This document shows, in pieces, positions 27,413-36,719 of a stretch of DNA of 37,282 nucleotides. The notes below the pieces were generated by a model. The model ran no database searches, had not been told where the DNA came from, and worked only from the letters and a program-made list of their open reading frames with translations. This DNA comes from Bradyrhizobium sp. 190 (lineage in GTDB: Bacteria; Pseudomonadota; Alphaproteobacteria; Rhizobiales; Xanthobacteraceae), in contig NZ_JADPJL010000059.1 of the NCBI RefSeq assembly GCF_023073415.1, forward strand, positions 1 to 37,282, written 5' to 3'. Position 1 is the stretch's first letter. Each line of letters opens with the position of its first letter. Made by a program: the position numbers and the translations under genes.

Positions 27413-29239
27413 TTATTCGACGGTTACCGATTTCGCGAGATTTCGGGGTTGGTCGACGTCCGTGCCCATCAGGATGGCCGTGTGGTAGGCCAGAAGCTGC
27501 ACCGGAATCGCATAGACAATCGACGTAAATGTCGTACCCATCTCCGGCAGCACAATCGTCGCGAGTGAATCCATGGATACCTCTGCGGCTCCCCGAGCGT
27601 CCGTTATCAAAATAATCTTGCCGCCGCGTGCAGCGACCTCCTGCATGTTCGAGATGGTCTTTTCGAACACCCGGTCGCAGGGAGCAATGACGATTACGGG
27701 AACGCTCTCGTCGATCAAGGCGATCGGGCCGTGCTTGAGCTCTCCGGCCGCATAGCCCTCGGCGTGAATATAGGAGATCTCCTTCAGCTTCAGTGCCCCC
27801 TCCAGGGCCAGTGGAAACGACGTGCCGCGACCAAGATATAGCACGTCACGCGATTTGGCGATGTCGCGTGCGAGCTTCTCGATCTGCGGCTCGCTGGCAA
27901 GCGCCGCTGTAACTAGCCGGGGAATTTCGATCAGCGCTCGCACGAGATCGACCTCGTCGCTCTCCGGCAATTCACCGCGCGCCTTGCCAGCAGCGACCGC
28001 AAGCGCCGCCAGGACGACCAGCTGGCATGTGAACGCCTTGGTCGAGGCAACGCCGATTTCAGGACCGGCGAGCGTCTGCAACACTGTCCCGCTTTCGCGC
28101 GCAATGGTCGAACTCAGTACGTTCACGATCGAGAAGGTATGCAGGCCTTGCGATTTGGCATAGCGGAGCGCGGCCAGCGTATCGGCCGTCTCGCCGGACT
28201 GTGAGATGAAGATAGCAAGATCTCCCTTGCGCATCGGCGCCTCACGATACCGAAATTCGGAGGCGACATCGAGCTCGACCGGAATACGAGCCAGCCGCTC
28301 GAACCAGTATTTGCCGATATGGCCGGCGTAGCCTGCCGTACCGCAAGCCGTGATCGAGATATGTCCGATCTCGTTGAAGTCGAACGGAAGCTCCTGCGGC
28401 AGTGCCACGCTCTCGGTGGCGATATCGACGTAATGCGCCAGCGTCTGCCCGATCACCTCTGGCTGTTCGTGGATTTCCTTCGCCATGAAGTGGCGGTAGT
28501 TTGCTTTGTCGACGAGAACCGACGACGCGCCAGAATTCACCACCTCCCGGCGGACAACTGTGCCTTGTGCGTCGTAAACCACGCTGAAGTTGCGGTTGAG
28601 CACAGCCCAATCGCCGTCCTCAAGGTAGGTGATCAAGCCGGTAAGGGGCGCGAGCGCGATAGCATCCGATCCGAGATACATTTCGCCTTCGCCATGCCCG
28701 ATCGCGAGTGGTGAGCCCTTGCGCGCACCGATCATGAGGTCGTGTTGACCCTTGAACAGGATTGCAAGCGCAAACGCGCCGACTAGCCGCGGCAGCGACG
28801 CTTTTACTGCCTCCTGCGGCGAGCAGCCATTTTTCAGATAAAAGTCGATGAGATGCGTCACCACCTCGGTGTCTGTTTCAGAGGCGAAACAGGCGCCATG
28901 CTGTTTTAGCTCCGCGCGCAGCTCGCGGAAATTCTCGATTATGCCGTTATGGACGACTGCAACATTGTCCGTTGCATGCGGATGAGCATTGTGCTCCGTC
29001 GGCTTGCCATGAGTAGCCCAGCGCGTGTGCCCAATCCCGACATGGCCTGAGAGCGGATGGCAGCGAACGCGTGTCTCAAGGTTCCTCAGCTTGCCCTCGG
29101 CGCGTCGAAGCTCGATTTGGTTTCCTTTGAGCGTTCCGATGCCCGCTGAGTCGTAGCCGCGATATTCCAGTCGCTTCAGTGAATCGATGAGACGATCCGC
29201 GACCGGACCGCGCCCCAAGATGCCGACAATTCCGCACAT
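27413..29239 (-). CDS. nodM: NodM, glucosamine-6-phosphate synthase (glutamine-dependent)
   Basis: NodM makes glucosamine-6-phosphate from fructose-6-phosphate and glutamine. It thereby raises the UDP-GlcNAc supply for NodC and duplicates the housekeeping GlmS. The 608-residue protein has the N-terminal glutamine amidotransferase nucleophile Cys2 in MCGIVGILG and the HTRWATHG motif near residue 72. Two SIS isomerase domains follow (SQSGETADTLAALR near 346; YLGRGTSFPLALEGALKLKE near 468). It ends in AKSVTVE, as in GlmS. The length is normal. It lies 238 bases downstream of nolK in the same direction and may be co-transcribed with it. I assign nodM rather than glmS from this position, because sequence alone hardly separates them. 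Confidence 0.9.
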   Translation of the reverse strand: MCGIVGILGRGPVADRLIDSLKRLEYRGYDSAGIGTLKGNQIELRRAEGKLRNLETRVRCHPLSGHVGIGHTRWATHGKPTEHNAHPHATDNVAVVHNGIIENFRELRAELKQHGACFASETDTEVVTHLIDFYLKNGCSPQEAVKASLPRLVGAFALAILFKGQHDLMIGARKGSPLAIGHGEGEMYLGSDAIALAPLTGLITYLEDGDWAVLNRNFSVVYDAQGTVVRREVVNSGASSVLVDKANYRHFMAKEIHEQPEVIGQTLAHYVDIATESVALPQELPFDFNEIGHISITACGTAGYAGHIGKYWFERLARIPVELDVASEFRYREAPMRKGDLAIFISQSGETADTLAALRYAKSQGLHTFSIVNVLSSTIARESGTVLQTLAGPEIGVASTKAFTCQLVVLAALAVAAGKARGELPESDEVDLVRALIEIPRLVTAALASEPQIEKLARDIAKSRDVLYLGRGTSFPLALEGALKLKEISYIHAEGYAAGELKHGPIALIDESVPVIVIAPCDRVFEKTISNMQEVAARGGKIILITDARGAAEVSMDSLATIVLPEMGTTFTSIVYAIPVQLLAYHTAILMGTDVDQPRNLAKSVTVE

Positions 29240-29477
29240 GCTAATCAGTTTACCTCAAGTTCAAAACAGAGCGTCCCGCAAGGCGCCTGACCAATTCGCT
29301 CGCTATAGTTATCGGCCAGTCTAGCCGTACCTGCCCTCCATCGGGCACGCGTCACCCGGAGGTGCGCGAGCTCCAAGCAACACGTGGAGCCCTGTCGAAT
29401 TCGCCGGAAGATCCTAAAGCAACTTTCTGGCAATCGCACAATGAGCGCCGTCAGCAGTTAGCAGCTGCATGAGTCTC

Positions 29478-30434
29478 TCATTTTGTCCGATGACCCGATA
29501 CGGCCAAGAAGGCCTGGTAGGTCTGCCGCATTCCATCTACAAGCCATGTCCTCGCGCGCCAGCCGAGGCTTGCGAGACGGCTGACGTCGAGCAGCTTGCG
29601 CGGCGTGCCGTCGGGGCGCGAGGTGTCGAAAGTGATCTCGCCGCCGTAACCGACGACCTCTGCCACGACCCGCGCGAACTCGGCGATGGTGATGTCGTCG
29701 CCGGTGCCGATATTGATCAGCTCCGGTCCCGAATAGGTCTTCATCAGGTGCACGCAGGCATCCGCCATGTCGTCGACATAGAGGAACTCGCGCCGCGGCG
29801 TGCCGGTGCCCCACACGGCGACACTCTTTGCGCCCGCGACCTTCGCCTCGTGGAAGCGGCGGATCAGCGCGGCAACGACATGGCTCAATTGGGGATGATA
29901 ATTGTCGCCGCGGCCATAGAGATTGGTCGGCATCACGCTGATGAAGTCGCTACCGTACTGGCTGCGATAAGCTTCCGCCATCTTGATGCCGGCGATCTTG
30001 GCGATCGCATAGGGCTCGTTGGTCGGCTCGAGCGGGCCTGATAGCACCGAATCCTCGCGCAGCGGCTGTGGGGCCAGCTTCGGATAGATGCAGGACGAGC
30101 CCAAAAACATCAGCTTTTCGGCGCCATTTTGATGCGCGGCCTGAATCACGTTCGCGGCAATCGCGATGTTGTCGTAGATGAACTCGGCGCGCAGCGTGTC
30201 GTTGGCGACGATGCCGCCGACTTTTGCGGCGGCGAGGAAGATCACCTGCGGCCGCATTTTCGCGAACCAGTCGAACACGGCGGCCTGGTTGCAGAGATCG
30301 ACCTCGCGCCGGTCGACCGTGACGAGCTGCACGTCCTCCCGCGCGAGCCGGCGCGCAATCGCGCTGCCGACCATGCCGCGATGACCTGCGACGTATACGC
30401 TTTTGCCCTTCAGCTCAAACGGTGCGCTTGCCAT
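29478..30434 (-). CDS. nolK: NolK, GDP-fucose synthase (GDP-4-keto-6-deoxymannose epimerase/reductase)
   Basis: NolK converts GDP-4-keto-6-deoxymannose to GDP-L-fucose, the donor for NodZ. The 318-residue protein is an extended short-chain dehydrogenase. It has an N-terminal Rossmann motif VAGHRGMVGSAIARRL and the serine in FLGSSCIYPKLAPQPL. The catalytic Y-x-x-x-K is YAIAK, followed by NLYGRGDNYHPQLSHVVAAL, typical of Fcl/WcaG. It overlaps the end of noeL by 20 bases, so the two genes are translationally linked. Codons mostly end in G or C. Confidence 0.94.
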   Translation of the reverse strand: MASAPFELKGKSVYVAGHRGMVGSAIARRLAREDVQLVTVDRREVDLCNQAAVFDWFAKMRPQVIFLAAAKVGGIVANDTLRAEFIYDNIAIAANVIQAAHQNGAEKLMFLGSSCIYPKLAPQPLREDSVLSGPLEPTNEPYAIAKIAGIKMAEAYRSQYGSDFISVMPTNLYGRGDNYHPQLSHVVAALIRRFHEAKVAGAKSVAVWGTGTPRREFLYVDDMADACVHLMKTYSGPELINIGTGDDITIAEFARVVAEVVGYGGEITFDTSRPDGTPRKLLDVSRLASLGWRARTWLVDGMRQTYQAFLAVSGHRTK

Positions 30435-31500
30435 GGGCCGCCTCCCGTTTTGCTTCCGCCAGATCGCTTGCCATCATCTCCTCGACGAGCTGGGCAAAGG
30501 TTCGCTTCGGCTTCCAGCCGAGCTCCTGATGCGCCTTGCTGGCGTCGCCGACGAGGAGATCGACCTCAGTCGGACGGAAATAGGTCGGGTCGATCTTCAC
30601 CACCGTCTTGCCGCTCTTGGCATCGATGCCGATCTCGTCGACGCCGGCGCCGCGCCATTCGATGCGGCGGCCAACCTGCGCAAAGGACAGCTCGACCATC
30701 TCGCGCACCGAGCGCATCTCGCCGGTCGCCAGCACGAAGTCGTCGGGCTTGTCGGCCTGGAGGATCATGTGCATGCCCTCGACATAGTCCCTGGCATGGC
30801 CCCAGTCGCGCCTGGCCGAGAGGTTGCCGAGATAGAGCGTCTGTTCGAGGCCGACCTCGATACGCGCAACGCCGCGCGTGATCTTGCGGGTGACGAAGGT
30901 CTCGCCGCGGATCGGGCTCTCATGGTTGAACAGGATGCCGTTACTGGCGAATATGCCGTAGGCTTCGCGGTAGTTCACCGTGATCCAGTAGCCGTAGAGC
31001 TTCGCCACGCCATAAGGCGAGCGCGGATAGAACGGCGTGGTCTCCTTCTGCGGGATCTCCTGAACGAGGCCGTAGAGCTCGGAGGTCGAGGCCTGGTAGA
31101 ACCGGGTCTCCTTCTCCATGCCGAGGATGCGGATCGCCTCGAGCAGCCGCAGTACGCCGATCCCATCGGCATTGGCGGTGTATTCGGGGCTCTCGAAACT
31201 GACGGCGACATGGCTCTGGGCGGCGAGATTGTAGATCTCGGTCGGCCGGATCTGCTGCACCAGGCGGATCAGATTGGTCGAGTCCGTCATGTCGCCGTAG
31301 TGCATCAGGAACGGCACGTCCCCGAGATGCGGGTCCTGGTAGAGATGGTCGACCCGCGCAGTGTTGAACGAGGACGAGCGCCGCTTGATGCCGTGCACGA
31401 CATAGCCGAGCGACAGCAGATGTTCGGCGAGATAGGCGCCGTCCTGTCCAGTCACGCCGGTGATTAGAGCGACCCGCCGTTTGCTCTCTTGGTTTGACAA
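30415..31500 (-). CDS. noeL: NoeL, GDP-mannose 4,6-dehydratase
   Basis: NoeL starts the GDP-fucose pathway by dehydrating GDP-mannose. The 361-residue protein has the Rossmann motif TGVTGQDGAYLAEHLL near residue 15 and the family motif GIKRRSSSFNTARVDHLY near 38. The Thr/Glu site lies in YQASTSELYG and the catalytic Y-x-x-x-K in YPRSPYGVAKLYGYW. Its tail SDLAEAKREAAHGKRTV runs over the nolK start. It is the first gene of the leftward noeL-nolK(-nodM) group. I found no convincing nod box upstream. A long rightward frame covering the same DNA is its antisense image. Confidence 0.95.
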   Translation of the reverse strand: MSNQESKRRVALITGVTGQDGAYLAEHLLSLGYVVHGIKRRSSSFNTARVDHLYQDPHLGDVPFLMHYGDMTDSTNLIRLVQQIRPTEIYNLAAQSHVAVSFESPEYTANADGIGVLRLLEAIRILGMEKETRFYQASTSELYGLVQEIPQKETTPFYPRSPYGVAKLYGYWITVNYREAYGIFASNGILFNHESPIRGETFVTRKITRGVARIEVGLEQTLYLGNLSARRDWGHARDYVEGMHMILQADKPDDFVLATGEMRSVREMVELSFAQVGRRIEWRGAGVDEIGIDAKSGKTVVKIDPTYFRPTEVDLLVGDASKAHQELGWKPKRTFAQLVEEMMASDLAEAKREAAHGKRTV

Positions 31501-33438
31501 ATCGTTGCTCTGCGCAGGCTAATGTCGGTCCCCGATCGACGACGTCAATCGCGTCTGGCCTCTTCGAGTGCGGAAGCGTCACGCTCTCGAACTGCCGAGT
31601 TCTGGACTCTGTATAGGCATTGCATCGATCGCTCAACTGTACGGAGGTAAACCTTCCACATCGAAAGGGTTTTGAAGGACTATACGAAAGTTTGTAGTCC
31701 GGAAGATTTCGTTCGGCCTTCGTCAGGCGTTTCTCTATTGCGTGGTGCGACCAATGAAATTGCGGCGCGGATGGGAGGTAAGCAGACCCATTTGGCCGAG
31801 AAGCGTTCCGCAGTCCCTGCGTGGTCAACTCGCGCGTTGAGCCAGCGAGTTTCCCTCATTTCGTGTCCTTGCCTAAGAGCTTTCCAGTCTTGCTGTTCAT
31901 CCAGTGCAACCGCGAGCAAGCCGGGCAAACAAAGCATTGAAATTCGTTCTCTGTCGCGCAGTACTTATCATCATCGATCCATTTCGGACAATCAAGTTGG
32001 TGACCTGGCAAGCAAAAGTGAAGGCGCGCATATTGACACTGTGCTGTTTGAGTTCACAGAAAAACGTTGCATGAATGAGGCCAGTGCTATATGGGACCTC
32101 AAGGGGATTATCGCGACGATCAGTGTCGTCATGTGCCCCGGACGACGAATTCAGTAACGAAAAGCATCTGGCGGTTCCAGGATCGCCATTCTTAAAGCCA
32201 ACAATGGCCCGGCATTGGCCCTCACAGTGATCGACGAGCAAGACCCTGTTGGATCCATCGGGTCCTCTCACATGACCGCTCCGGGATACCGCATCAATCT
32301 CGCGGCGGCTGGTTGGGCACTCAGTGCCCGCAAACGTATTTCGAAGCCTCCAAGGCTGGAGTGGTCCTTCTTACATGCGGGCGATCTTGTCTTCATACGG
32401 CTCGGCGATCTGCGTGCACAGGACAGAAACAGCGTTCTTCGCAGTGAGCGCGATCCTCAGCCGCTTTGGCAGAAGACCTCTCATCGCAAGCGATCGTCCT
32501 GCTCCGCTTTAGCACAGGAATTCTGAAGCGACCGAACAGTGGTTCTCCCTAGCTGGGCACTCTACAATCTGACGCTACGTACGGTTCAATCCCCCCTGCA
32601 GGCTTATCGCGTGAATATGTCGAACTCGTATTCGTTCGCCAGGAGCCAGCCGCAAGGCGAGGAGGGCGGGAGGCGCTTCACCAAGGCAGTTGGCTTTCGG
32701 TATTCGTCGTCTGCGGAACGCGCAGCTCGGGTCCGCTCAAGTGTGCGCGCATAGCTACGCCCAGCTGTGAGGCTGTTCGTCGCGGGCCACGAGTGACCAA
32801 GCGAATCAATCAAGTTTACTTCAAATGTGTGGATAGGAGCTGCCTCGGCGCCTGAATCAATCGTCCATGGCTGGAATGCTCTCTCGAGTCTGTGCGAATT
32901 GGCTTTGTCTATCCAGCCGAGCTCTCCCGCTGTCACCATCACAATGGGGCTGCTTCCCGGGAGTTGTCGGTGCCGCGGCGGCTGAGCAGAATAGGAAACG
33001 AGATCAATCGGCAGCGCGTTAATCTGGTCAATGACAAGCTCCCGTCAAGGCACCCAACAGTGACTTCGCCGTTCTAGATAACTTTGAACTATGGACCTCG
33101 AAAGGCGCCGTCAGGTGCAGGCCACGCCGGGTTGATCATCGCGGGTTCGATACTTGTGGGAAGATCTGCCGGGCGTCATACGTTGGAAGCCCGCGCCTAA
33201 GCGGTACTCAGCCCTGGTCCCGTTGAGAGCATCGCGGCTTGGGTCCAGATTGGCGCGTTTGCTACAATCGTTGTTGGTATCAAAGAGTTGCTATGGCGAC
33301 TGCAACTCCAGATCGGCCGGAGGAAAGACGGCGGTTTTGCAGGCAATCAAATGGCTGTTGGAACGAGCGGCGCAGCTGGCCATGCTCTCTGATGGGCGGG
33401 CGGGGCCTCGTAGCGGCGCCGATCGGCGTTCCTCCCAT
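31501..33438. other. 1.9-kb gene-poor region upstream of noeL
   Basis: No open frame has both a ribosome binding site and a recognisable domain. Frames of 60-160 codons occur on both strands. The region must contain the noeL promoter. A copy of the dispersed 27-bp repeat lies at 32563-32589. I saw no transposase remnants that I can name. Confidence 0.4.
32563..32589 (+). repeat. dispersed 27-bp repeat, copy 3 of 4
   Basis: TACAATCTGACGC followed by TACGTACGGTTCAA, one base different from the copy at 34233. A few bases further on, CTTATCGCGTGAATATG weakly resembles the second repeat segment seen after copy 1. Confidence 0.8.
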
Positions 33439-33705
33439 TCATCTTGAGGCGCGAGCGATTGTTAGGCCGGCATTCTCCAGCGCATCCAAAATCCTGTCAG
33501 CAACCGCCCGCGGATCGCGCTCGTCCTCTATGCTCACGTTACAGGCCAAGGTAGCTGCGATGATCGCGTGCGCTGTTTTGCGCTGGAGGCAATCGTAGTC
33601 GGCATACTCACCGCAAGTATTGCAATTGATCACTGGTCGGCCGCTCCAGGGATCGTGCATTGCAATCTCGCACCAGTTATCTGTGTGACATTTCGGACAG
33701 AGCAT
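33439..33705 (-). CDS. small zinc-ribbon protein of unknown function
   Basis: This 88-residue protein has two CxxC pairs in its first third (CPKC at residues 3-6 and CNTC at 29-32), which probably bind zinc. The rest is helical and ends DRILDALENAGLTIARASR. The ATG is preceded by AAGGAAA at a suitable distance, which makes it one of the few convincing genes in the right part of the window. I do not recognise a named family. The spacing resembles a rubredoxin-like or zinc-ribbon fold, and small proteins of this kind are common in rhizobial accessory regions. It has no close neighbours, so context gives no hint of its job. Confidence 0.6.
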   Translation of the reverse strand: MLCPKCHTDNWCEIAMHDPWSGRPVINCNTCGEYADYDCLQRKTAHAIIAATLACNVSIEDERDPRAVADRILDALENAGLTIARASR

Positions 33706-34453
33706 AGATCGAGATTTCCTTGTGGTCTGACCTCGCGCGCTCCATGGCCATCAGTTGAACGACTGCTTGGTAGCCAAAGCTGCAGAAGTCATTGCTACTC
33801 CGGGGGCCGTGTTGCCCGTCTTTGGATACGAGAAACATGATGGAGGCGGCGACGGAGGCAATCCAGGCACCCGAAGGGGGCTCCGGCATGAGCGACCAGT
33901 TGACGCATCTCTGGCGAGAATGCTCGCGACCGTGTATGCCTACAGCTACCTGTTTCGGCGTGAGCAAGCTATTGCAGGTTCGCCGCGGCCGCATCACGGC
34001 TACGTAAGATGAGTATGGCCTCCAACTTCCATTCTACTCTGAGCTGCGAGGCCCCGATCTCCGGACGGCGACCTCTGCGTGAGCAAACACGCTGCAATGA
34101 TTCGCCGAGGCGGCCTCACTGCGGCGTCCCGGGACTACGCGGGCGTTCTGCAATCTGGGCGCCAAATGACACACTCAAAATTGTGTCGCCCGGAAGCTGT
34201 TGTACGGCCAAGCACGCTCGCCAGCTGTAAGATACAATCTGACGCTACGTACGATTCAAGCCCTAATGTCGAGAGTCGCGCATTTCGCGCGCCTCGCCGC
34301 GCTTGCTGCGAGCGGCTTGTCGCATCTCAGACATTAACAGAGCGGTCGGCAGATAACGGGGCAAATGAGGTGCTTTTGCGAAAGCCAGCCTACGGGATCT
34401 TACGTAGGGCATGTGTCGCATTTTCTTGATCTAAAAATTGCATCGTCTTCCGC
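33706..34453. other. intergenic region, no supported gene; one repeat copy
   Basis: Frames on both strands lack ribosome binding sites and known domains. A copy of the dispersed 27-bp repeat sits at 34233-34259. Confidence 0.4.
34233..34259 (+). repeat. dispersed 27-bp repeat, copy 4 of 4
   Basis: TACAATCTGACGC followed by TACGTACGATTCAA. It is closest to the majority sequence of the four copies and has the same orientation as the others. Confidence 0.8.
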
Positions 34454-34642
34454 ATGAAGCAAAAAAAGCTGTTATCAGACGCCAAACATTGGCGAGGCCG
34501 TGCTGAAGCGACGCGCAGAAAAGCGGAGTCGCTCGAGGACGACACATCCAGATGCAGGCTCCTCAAGGTCGCTGAGGAATATGATAAACTGGCTCGCCTC
34601 GCGGAGGGGCGGCAAAGAAATGAGGTTGACGGGCAGTTCTGA
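34454..34642 (+). CDS. small conserved-type hypothetical protein, charged and helical
   Basis: This 62-residue, highly charged, probably all-helical protein has the pattern DAKHWRGRAEATRRKAESLE, then LLKVAEEYDKLARLAEGR. Short proteins with a W-R-x-R-A-E-E-x-R and a Y-D-x-L-A-x-x-A pattern are frequent in Bradyrhizobium genomes and carry no known function. No good ribosome binding site is visible, which lowers confidence. It stands alone between non-coding stretches. Confidence 0.6.
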   Translation: MKQKKLLSDAKHWRGRAEATRRKAESLEDDTSRCRLLKVAEEYDKLARLAEGRQRNEVDGQF

Positions 34643-35500
34643 TCGCCACCGGAGCGGACGGCTGCACCGATCGTCAACGCGTTGTGACCGCGGCGCGGGT
34701 GTCTCTCCGTTGGAGCTCACAGCCCGCTAGGGCTGAACTGCGAAACTGCGTCATGCGGTAAGCCCAATGAGCGAGGCTGCTGAACGAGTGCGGTCCGCGC
34801 GTCCGAGCCTCTGACCATGAATCCATTCTGAGTCACTGTGGCCGGCCACATAGATGACGCATTGACGGTGTCTCAGGCGGCAAGCCGGCTAACCCGCTAG
34901 ACATGAGAAGGAATGAGATGAAAGCCCACCGTCAGATCGTCGAATTAAAAGCCTCTCGCTCGATGAACTGGCGAGGCATTGGCGTCGCTTTGCATCATGT
35001 GCTGAAGCCAGCGACGTTTGTTTAGGTGACAAAGTAGCCGGTTCGCCGGATCATGCCACGCGAATTGGCTTCCGCCGCCATTTTGGCTGTGAGGCGTTTC
35101 AGTCGAATTCCGGCATCTTGCACCAAGCACGGTTAGCTCAACGCCATACGTTGCGGACTTGTTTAGGCGAAGAGGCGAGCAGAAGCTCCTGCTGGCACGG
35201 CTTGCTAAGACAAGCCATCGTAGATGTCTGCGCAGATTGTCTGCATGAGGCCAAGTTCGCAACGAAGGCGCGAATGACGAGAAAATTGAAGAGAGATCAG
35301 ATGTCGAAAGACAAACCCAAGAGAACTCCCCGGTGAACGATGCGGACAGAACCGATGTTCTTCATCCAAGTAAGTTCGGTGCAGATGATCAGCAGTAGTT
35401 GGGGCTGCCGATGCCAGGGTACCAGCCGTTCGATGTACGAGTCGGACAACACGAGTGGTGCCGGATGCAACTCTATCGGCCAAAAGAAGAAGGAGGACGC
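34643..35500. other. intergenic region, no well-supported gene
   Basis: A 35-codon frame at 34918-35025 has AAGGAA five bases before its ATG but matches nothing I know. Leftward frames covering 34945-35567 look like chance products. No repeat or terminator was recognised. Confidence 0.35.
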
Positions 35501-35920
35501 ATGAGGAAGCAAAGTGTAGAAAGACTCGAAGCGGGGCGCGTCCGCGATGGCCGATTCGCCACCGCACCGGGGTCTGGTCCTTCCGGTCTCTTCTTCGTGC
35601 AGGGGCCTTGTGGCTGCCAACTCAAGATCGTCGGCTTCGTCCGTCCCGGATGGGAGCATGTCTCTGTGTCGACGCCACGGCGATCTCCAAACTGGGAGGA
35701 GATGTCCCTCGCCAAAGATATGTTTTGGGATGAAGAGGAATGCGTGATGCAGCTGCATCCTCCTCATTCGCAGTATGTGAACAATAGTCGCTACTGCCTG
35801 CATCTCTGGAGGCCGACCCGTCAGGTCATTCCGATGCCTCCGGCAGCCTTCGTGGGCATCGTCGGGCTCGGGCCGTCTGAAGCGGCAATTCTGTTTGCGC
35901 AGATGAGTGCGACGTCTTAG
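35501..35920 (+). CDS. hypothetical protein resembling the DUF7694-type family
   Basis: From ATG 35501, preceded by AGGAGG four bases upstream, the protein has 139 residues. The frame is open back to about 35399, but an earlier start has no ribosome binding site. The pattern is GWEHVSVSTPRRSPNWEEMS, then AKDMFWDEEECVMQLHPPHS, then YCLHLWRPTRQVIPMPPAAF. This W-E-H-V-S-V-S, F-W-D-x-E-E-C-V, Q-x-H-P-P and L-H-L-W-R-P series is shared by short uncharacterised rhizobial and phage proteins. No catalytic role is known. The well-kept motif series and ribosome binding site suggest a live gene, possibly phage-derived. Confidence 0.7.
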   Translation: MRKQSVERLEAGRVRDGRFATAPGSGPSGLFFVQGPCGCQLKIVGFVRPGWEHVSVSTPRRSPNWEEMSLAKDMFWDEEECVMQLHPPHSQYVNNSRYCLHLWRPTRQVIPMPPAAFVGIVGLGPSEAAILFAQMSATS

Positions 35921-36506
35921 CGGATCTCGCCGCGTCGATGCCAAGTCGGGCGGCGGCGACGTGATCGAGAGTCCAGCGGAGTTGCTCCACAGCCAGGGGC
36001 GACGAGCGCAGCGGCGAGCGAGCTTAGGTGGCCACAGGCCCGCCAAGGGCGCGCGGGCCGCTACTCTGCGCCCCAGAGCCCAACCCGCTGCGCTTCTGAA
36101 GGCGGCGAGAGGCAACGCTCGCAGAGTCGGCTCGTCCGGGCCACCGTTTATTGTGCGGAATGTGACGCGCATAACCACACCATCGAGGAATCGGCCAGGT
36201 GAGCAGATCCGTCGATCCGTTATACACGGCGCGGCCAAATACATTTGTATCAGGAGAGGCTCCTACGGGGCGCAAATACCGTACGCGTAGGCTAGTTACC
36301 TGAGTGAGGCGCGTCGAGGAGCGTTGTTGCGCTTGCCTCGACCCTGCGAGAAAATCCTGCATGAGGGGGCGGCGATTAACCTGATATGAGCGCCATGCCC
36401 GCGCAACTCGGCGATATTTCTCGTCAATATCGGGCAAGAGTGTTGCTTTGCGGAGCTACGCACGACGGTGTCGTCTGTATGATCGAGCGAAAATCTTGGG
36501 GGTGCT
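35921..36506. other. intergenic region, no supported gene
   Basis: Overlapping frames, including a long leftward one, show no known domain. An inverted repeat GGCCCGC/GCGGGCC lies near 36037-36059 without a following T run. No RNA gene was recognised. Confidence 0.35.
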
Positions 36507-36695
36507 GTGGAAGTCGAAGGCAATAGCGGCCGCAACGGCGCGCCGGTCCGACGCGACTGGGAACGTGCCGAGGCGGAAGGGGTTTACGCGCAGCCGTTTG
36601 CCGAGCTCCTATTTCAGGCCCAGACCGTTCATCGCGGCAATTGTGACCCAAACCACGTCGAAACCGCAAGCCTGCTCAGCATCAAGACCGGCGGA
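36507..36695 (+). pseudogene. bioB: truncated biotin synthase, N-terminal fragment
   Basis: From GTG 36507, preceded by GGGGG, the frame reads as the first 63 or so residues of biotin synthase. It includes VRRDWERAEAEGVYAQPFAE and LLFQAQTVHRGNCDPNHVET and ends LLSIKTGG. In BioB this is followed at once by the radical-SAM cysteines (C-x3-C-x2-C). Here the match stops exactly at KTGG and the sequence turns into a segment repeated at 5916. All catalytic residues are therefore missing. Bradyrhizobium symbiosis islands carry extra bio genes, which is a likely source. The frame continues to a stop at 36738-36740, but those last codons are not BioB. Confidence 0.82.
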
Positions 36696-36719
36696 TATAG
36701 CGCGACAATCTGGGTGGGA
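36696..36719 (+). repeat. 24-bp repeat shared with 5916-5939, at the bioB break point
   Basis: TATAGCGCGACAATCTGG, followed by GTGGGA, has one mismatch to the copy at 5916. It begins within a few bases of where biotin synthase similarity ends, so it probably marks the end of an inserted or recombined element. Confidence 0.7.

Noticed and set aside
30403..31467. Rightward open frame of 354 codons
   Set aside because: It lies antisense to noeL; long antisense frames are expected opposite GC-rich codons.
31605..31660. Nod-box-like sequence upstream of noeL on the minus strand
   Set aside because: ATCGATGCAAT is present, but the GAT at the proper distance and the ATTTTACC end are missing. The match is too weak.
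30941..31828. Leftward open frame of 295 codons overlapping noeL in another frame
   Set aside because: It shares DNA with the strongly conserved noeL and shows low-complexity arginine-rich sequence without domains.
35297..36244. Leftward 315-codon frame
   Set aside because: It is antisense to the 35501-35920 gene and has an arginine- and proline-rich composition typical of chance frames.
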